Below, in pieces: positions 19,601-23,299 of a DNA stretch of 23,299 bases. The notes beneath the pieces were generated by a model, which saw nothing but the letters and a program-made list of their open reading frames with translations, was not told the DNA's origin and made no database searches. Made by a program: the position numbers and the translations under genes. Origin of the DNA: Trebouxia sp. TZW2008 (Eukaryota; Chlorophyta; Trebouxiophyceae; Trebouxiales; Trebouxiaceae); NCBI GenBank assembly GCA_002118135.1, contig BDIU01000485.1:1-23299 (forward strand), given 5' to 3'. Position 1 is the stretch's first letter, and each line of letters opens with the position of its first letter.

Positions 19601-22600
19601 CCAAGCTCATTTCCAATGACATGAAAGTTGTCCTGCACCAGCACAGCAGTTTTGATACTCTGGCAAATGAATCACATGCACGACCAGTGAGCATTTGCAA
19701 AGCAGCTTCTCACTAGCAACAGGTTTGCATACATGCTAGCATGAGACAGTAGACAGTGCTGTATCTCTTTGCCAAATGGTTTCAGGATCTCAAGTGCTGA
19801 CATGTGGCACCAAGACAGATGTTGAGTGACCTCTTGAGAACTGGAGTCTGCTGCAGGCATACAGAAAACAACCCAAGAAAATTCAAAGTATCAGTAATGA
19901 ATTTGCTGTAAAAGGAAAAGTAGTGTGGGAAAAAGAGGTGAACAAGTTGGTTTGCCTTTTGACCAGCACAGCTGTACCACAGTCTGATCAGCATGAGGGA
20001 GAGGCATCTCACCATGGCCAGCACTGGAATTTGCCACTGGTCCCGGCAAGCGCGCAGCTCAGCACCACAAGCCTGCAGCTCAGCATTGCAATCCAGCAGG
20101 TCCCCGTCGCAAGCCTGCAACTTCTCCTGCAGGTCCGCCACCTGCTGCTGCAGATCCTCAGCTTGAGCCTGCAGTGCGCTGTGGTCTACATTGTCTTGGG
20201 CCTGGTCCCAGTCGGGATAAGGGTTGGGGTCCCATGGATTGGCGTTGGGGTTGGCGCCCCAGGCGGGGCTGGGGTTGGGGTCCCAGGCGGGGCTGGGGTT
20301 GGTGTCCCAACCGGTGGGTGCATTGGTGGCGGGTGAGGGGGGCTCTGAGTCAAAATTGCCCAGCATGGCCATGAGATCTTGATCCAGGGAACTGCTGTCA
20401 GGCCCACTGGGGGGGTCAAATGCCTGCATGTGTCCACAGCATCACATATTAGCCACAGGGAGACATCACTGGTTCAGTTCAAGATGCTCAGCACAAGCGT
20501 CGGGCTTGGTCACAGGAAGATGGGGGTTGAGGGGGGGGGGAGGGTGGGGAGGGGGGTGCAGAGGAGTGTAGTTCAAGTATAGCCCTTTAATCTTGAGAGC
20601 CAGAAGCAAGGCGTAGTGACAGCCTAGCTGCCGGTGCAGTAATGACATCGTGAACTCATCTAGCCAAGGCGTTTTCAGTCAATTGCAGCACAGAGGTGAC
20701 TAAGACATGCATCAGCATCACTTTGTCAACAACAATCAACACATAGTCATGATGTAACAACGGTAGCATTTGATGGGAGTGAGAACAGTATCGATGATTA
20801 CCATGACAACGAGAGTGACACTGGTCTTGAGGATGTACACAACAACAGTAACAACCGCTTTGCCATGGCAGGCGGAGGAGCACCTGGTGGGGGTGGGTGG
20901 GGGCTGCATGAGTGGGGGTGGAGGGGCTCTGGAGGCAGCCATGTGTCTGCCGCTGGTGCTGGCGCTCAGCCAGCTGTGACTCTAGAGTGGCCACCTTTGC
21001 CTCAAGCTCATCAATGGTGGCGCTGTTACCCTTTTGCACCTGCAAATGCCGCATCATGTCAGTGTCTTCACAAGAGTTTGGGGCCCATGGGGTCATGTCA
21101 CAAGAAGTTGATGTTCATGTAGCTTAGAAATAACAAAGCAGCCCAGGCGTTTCATGGCAGAAATGGCAATCATGACAATCAAGCAAGCTGCTCAGAGTGC
21201 AGTGAGACTTCAGCACACCACACACTTGAGATAGCCATGACAGTGAGCTCTTGATGCTTGCTTGGGTTGCCTGGCACTCGATGAAGAGTCTGCTGGTGTA
21301 GGCTGTTGGCGTCCAGCAGCACGCCAAAAACTTCAGCACATCAAGCACTTGCAGTACCATGACAGCAAACTCTTGACACTTGCTGATACAGCCTACCACA
21401 CCCACAGTGAGGACACTTGATGCAAGGACATGTTTGATGTAAGGACAATGTCATCGGAAACCAATGGCTGCATTATGAATGCAATGGCACCTCTCAGCAA
21501 GGACAACTGATTGTGAGGACAATTTTTCTTGGGAACCAAAGCATTCTTCACAAAGAGAAGTCACTGTACCTGAAGGGCCTGTTGGTGCAGCCTGTTGGCT
21601 TCAGCAAGGGCGTCCTCCGCCAACTGCCTCATGCCCACGTCTGTCGTCAGGGCATTCTGGGCATCCTGGCTCCTCTGCTTCTCTGCTGCCAGCTCTGCCT
21701 CCACGTTTGTCAGTGCCTGCTGCATGCCAGTCTTCTTCTTCTCCATCTCAGCTAGGCTCATCTCTGCCTGCTGCCTCTTCTTCTCTGACTCAGCTACCTC
21801 GACCTTCAGAGGTGCAATATCATTGCTGGCATTCTGCAGCACATCATTCTGATGTTGTAACATGGACTGACCAGACTTTGTACAACAATGTGCAACAATG
21901 TGGCTCATGTAAATTTGATGGTGCCACACCCTTCAAGTGTCCGGCTCATGCATGTATAGCCTGCAGCTTAGTCATCACTGTCAGAGCAGGCGATTCTGTA
22001 TTCAACTTCTCTTCATCAGAACAAACTGCTAAAATGAGCAAAAGCATGGAAACCCGTGATCTTTTCTTGACATGGAGGCTTCTGATGAAAACAGTGAAAC
22101 AAAGCCGTTGCCTTTGAGCTTTGACCATATGTCATTGCGAATGAGACATTTGCTGTATTGGTGTGGCAGGCTGTGACTCAACAACAACAGTACTTGAAAA
22201 CATGTTCCAGCACATGTGCTAGGCGTGTGTGGCCCAAGTCCTATCTGGCCAGGCTTGCTTGCTCTGTGCATCACAGTAAGGACGGTTGACGTGCAACTGT
22301 TGAAAAAACAGACAAAATATCGTCTCGATTCATCCTGAGCCGACCCCAAGGGTTTGGGCCCCTGAACCTGATCAAACAGCATGATTTTAGGCAATCTACT
22401 GTTTGAAATCCTGTGACTCAAGACAGCAGATTAACCTTGAGGGTGATGTTGTGAGTGGCTTGCAGGTCTGCCAGTGCCTGCTCTGAAGCGCCATACAGTG
22501 TCTTGATGTCGGTCACTTCAGCTCTCAACCTGTCAGCCTCGCCCTTGGACTCCTGAACAAAGTTGCAAGAGCTCATCAGTCTCAGCGCAGCATGAATGAG

Positions 22601-23271
22601 GGCAGTCTGCAAGCTCAGACATGTGTCATCGCCAGGCAGTATGTGCAGCAGACTGTTTGGCTTTGTATTAGGTCTCCAAGACAGTAGACCGAAATATATC
22701 AATTGATGGCTTCATAGACTGACCTGGAGGCTGGTGTCGTGTTTGGCCTGCAGATCTGCCAGTGCCTGCTCTGAAGCGCCATACAATGCCTTCAGGTCAG
22801 ACACATCACCACGCAAAGCCTCCAGCTCACGCTCAGACTCCTAAAAGCACAAGGAGCTCATGAGACCGCTATCCTGGTCATTGTGCAAAATGACATCGAC
22901 GAGCATTTCCCCCCCAAACAACAGGTAGGTCTGCGTGCTGACAACAAACAGCAACAAGCAAAACCTCGCTCACCACCACCACCACCACCACAAACATGAT
23001 TCAGCACGATAATTTAAACTGTCAATCTTGCTATGGGGCAATTGCCAAGTAGTGATCTACTTATGGCAGGCAAACAGCAGCAAGCACGGTAAGAGGAATT
23101 GACCCGTCAAGTGGCCCCAAGGAGTGTGTGTAGCACCGGTTTCATCTTGTCAATGGACTCATGGGCAGGCACCAAATGCAGTGACTACTTCAGCAGGAAA
23201 GTCACCTTGGCAGCTGCTTCATGCAGCTTAGTGGCGTCAGACAGATGATCAGAAGAAGAAGAGGCAGCAGG
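16679..23271 (-). CDS. Gene B: second coiled-coil protein kinase, 5' part incomplete
   Basis: Exons read right to left: 23271-23206 (doubtful), 22840-22724, 22552-22436, 21833-21570, 21039-20884, 20423-20013, then kinase exons 19632-19349, 18333-18127, 17553-17331 and 16873-16679 (TGA at 16679-16681). About 679 residues are visible. All coiled-coil junctions are phase 0; the kinase junctions are phases 2, 2 and 0, as in gene A. The two 39-codon exons at 22840 and 22552 share GASEQALADLQA and match gene A exon 10. The 88-codon exon at 21833 has the KKRQQAE core. The last exon before the kinase carries a Trp/Pro-rich insertion absent from gene A. The gene lies about 2 kb upstream of gene A in the same orientation, so the two are tandem paralogues. 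Introns in the kinase part are swollen by tandem copies of exon ends. The true 5' end is outside the window or disturbed by an inversion at its edge. Confidence 0.8.
17057..17240 (-). repeat. Partial copies of the 3' end of the gene B APE exon
   Basis: The real exon end on the + strand (caagccactcaccactccat, then agtagcaagattggcccaac, 17319 onward) is copied at about 17183-17230 (caaacactcaccagtccatc, then atagcaatctctgcccagc). The copy keeps a GTGAGT donor and reads LLGRDCYDGL against LLGQSCYYGV. A third, more decayed copy is near 17125-17160. The ctttgacaga/gcc intron motif repeats with them. All lie in the intron downstream of the real exon. Confidence 0.65.
17572..17743 (-). pseudogene. 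Duplicated 5' half of the gene B APE exon
   Basis: A CTGCAG acceptor (exon side at 17743) is followed, in the same phase as the real exon, by CVSGYGTPEMAEEFD, TMGYYSP and DMWSVGLLMLEML. This closely matches the real exon (CVSGYEAPEMAEEFD, TLGYYSP, DMWSFGLLMLEML) 190 bases downstream. Homology ends near 17622; the frame then runs on to TAA at 17572-17574. It lacks the last ~30 codons and any good donor. If spliced in, it would end the protein inside the kinase C-lobe. It could be a decayed duplicate or a poison exon. Confidence 0.7.
18284..18990 (-). repeat. Five-copy array of the 5' end of the catalytic-loop exon
   Basis: Units begin near 18284 (the real exon), 18436, 18586, 18742 and 18893, a period of about 150 to 156 bases. 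Each unit carries the acceptor region (GTGTGTGCAG-like) plus about 45 exon bases encoding LKATEVVVIALDIARAL or a close variant, then intron sequence. The copies stop before the HQDLH motif, so none can replace the real exon. Acceptor AG is kept in copies 1, 3 and 4 and lost in copy 2 (GCAT). The unit length is not a multiple of three. All extra copies lie in the intron upstream of the real exon. Confidence 0.9.
19005..19490 (-). repeat. Threefold tandem copy of the 3' end of the N-lobe exon
   Basis: Matching points on the + strand (ctccatggccatgtag, ctccagggccatatag, ctccattgccatgtag) fall at 19393, 19222 and 19049, a period of about 172 bases. The copy at 19393 is the real exon; the other two lie in the downstream intron. 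The middle copy reads LPQGAMHLDPQAQGYM and LERLGCGLNTMIYP, with a phase-2 GTATGC donor. The outer copy is more decayed (PQAQRYMAMEGLGCDLS) but still has GT at the donor position. Neither copy has a matching exon 5' end. Confidence 0.88.
20013..20423 (-). other. Gene B linker exon with a Trp/Pro-rich repeat
   Basis: This 137-codon exon corresponds to exon 17 of gene A (84 codons). It opens AFDPPSGPDSSSLDQDLMAM, continues through a Trp/Pro/Asn-rich stretch (units of NPSPAWDP, then NPWDPNPYPDWD), and ends in a short coil rich in Cys (LQACDGDLLDCNAELQACG) before QWQIPVLAM. The extra length over gene A is mostly the Trp/Pro stretch. The NPW and DPW-like tripeptides resemble adaptor-binding peptides, but that is a weak guess. 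Confidence 0.8.
20205..20317 (-). repeat. In-frame 24-base repeat encoding NPSPAWDP
   Basis: Two near-perfect 24-base units lie side by side on the - strand, each encoding NPSPAW followed by D/G-P/A. They are flanked by shorter degenerate versions (NTNPSPAW, NPNANPWDP). The repeat lies inside the gene B linker exon and keeps the frame open. Confidence 0.75.
21207..21400. repeat. Diverged 123-base direct repeat in a gene B intron
   Basis: acttcagcac at 21207 recurs at 21330. The following ~55 bases are similar in both copies (cacttga/gc, ccatgacagt/c, ctcttga, cttgct). The segment lies in the intron between the exons at 21570 and 21039 and has no coding signal. Confidence 0.55.
22971..22991. 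repeat. Trinucleotide microsatellite (CAC)7
   Basis: A perfect run of seven CAC units lies in a gene B intron, upstream of the 39-codon exon at 22840. It is a simple repeat only. Confidence 0.9.
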
Positions 23272-23299
23272 CTGAGGTTAGCCTGGCTGAGTCAAAGAA
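23250..23299 (+). CDS. Partial coiled-coil coding sequence on the + strand, cut by the window edge
   Basis: The + strand reads QKKKRQQAEVSLAESK and runs off the window. This is the family's coiled-coil core and closely matches, in DNA and protein, the - strand exon of gene B at 21833-21570 (SEKKRQQAEMSLAEMEKK). An in-frame TAG at 23229-23231 precedes it. The bases immediately to the left code on the - strand for the end of a coiled-coil exon (DATKLHEAAAK at a GTGACT donor). The two strands therefore meet near 23250. This could be an inverted copy, a divergent family member, or a misassembly. Confidence 0.5.

Larger units (their letters stand above)
16679..19632 (-). other. Gene B protein kinase domain (four exons, about 302 residues)
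   Basis: The exons are 19632-19349 (284 nt), 18333-18127 (207 nt), 17553-17331 (223 nt) and 16873-16679 (195 nt with stop). The first two have exactly the same lengths as in gene A. Motifs: a complete glycine loop LGAGVNGQV, VTKTG with the beta-3 Lys, a Glu in helix C (LQQEADLMRMCHHSNV), HQDLHAGN, TDFG, YEAPE, DMWSFG and NPIQRYSA with the late Arg. It looks catalytically intact and, like gene A, non-RD. The C-terminal exon differs most from gene A, both in length and in sequence before the final helix. Confidence 0.88.

Noticed and set aside
23250..23271. The PAASSSS start of the proposed first visible gene B exon
   Set aside because: These codons are the antisense of the + strand KKKRQQA core, so the exon probably does not truly extend past about 23249; the exon is kept only as doubtful.

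Overview
This window looks like nuclear DNA of a green alga, probably a core chlorophyte; I cannot name the species. The genes are split by many introns of roughly 60 to 1000 bases. Splice signals are standard: GTGAGN or GTAAGN donors, and acceptors that are almost always TGCAG. The DNA is about half G+C by eye, and there is no operon, ribosome-binding-site or phage signature. All gene models here were joined by hand from splice signals, reading phase and comparison of one gene with another. No transcript data were available.

Layout. (1) A small + strand gene at 463-1448, in three exons, encodes a glycine-rich protein with a basic then acidic C-terminus; its function is unknown. (2) Positions 1449-2883 hold no convincing gene and lie between convergent genes. 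(3) Gene A runs on the - strand from 14630 down to 2884, in about 21 exons. It encodes a protein of about 1305 residues: a long chain of coiled-coil modules, a short Pro/Ser-rich linker, and a complete C-terminal protein kinase domain. (4) Positions 14631-16678 are intergenic. (5) Gene B is a second - strand gene of the same family. Its stop is at 16679 and its 5' part runs toward, and probably past, the right edge. It has the same order of parts, and its first two kinase exons have exactly the same lengths as in gene A.

The two genes are tandem paralogues of a family I do not recognise as named: N-terminal coiled coil, C-terminal non-RD kinase (HQD in place of HRD). Every coiled-coil exon starts and ends in phase 0, so any of them can be gained, lost or copied without breaking the frame. 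Several are clearly copies of one another, sharing a recurrent KRQQAE core.

The most unusual observation is that exon ends have been copied in tandem into the neighbouring introns, splice sites included. In gene B this affects three of the four kinase exons. The 3' end of the N-lobe exon occurs three times (about 172-base period). The 5' end of the catalytic-loop exon occurs five times (about 152-base period). The APE exon has a duplicated 5' half and extra copies of its 3' end. Gene A has similar but older relics beside several coiled-coil exons, one of them carrying a stop codon. At the extreme right edge, coiled-coil coding sequence appears on the opposite strand, which points to an inversion breakpoint or an assembly error.
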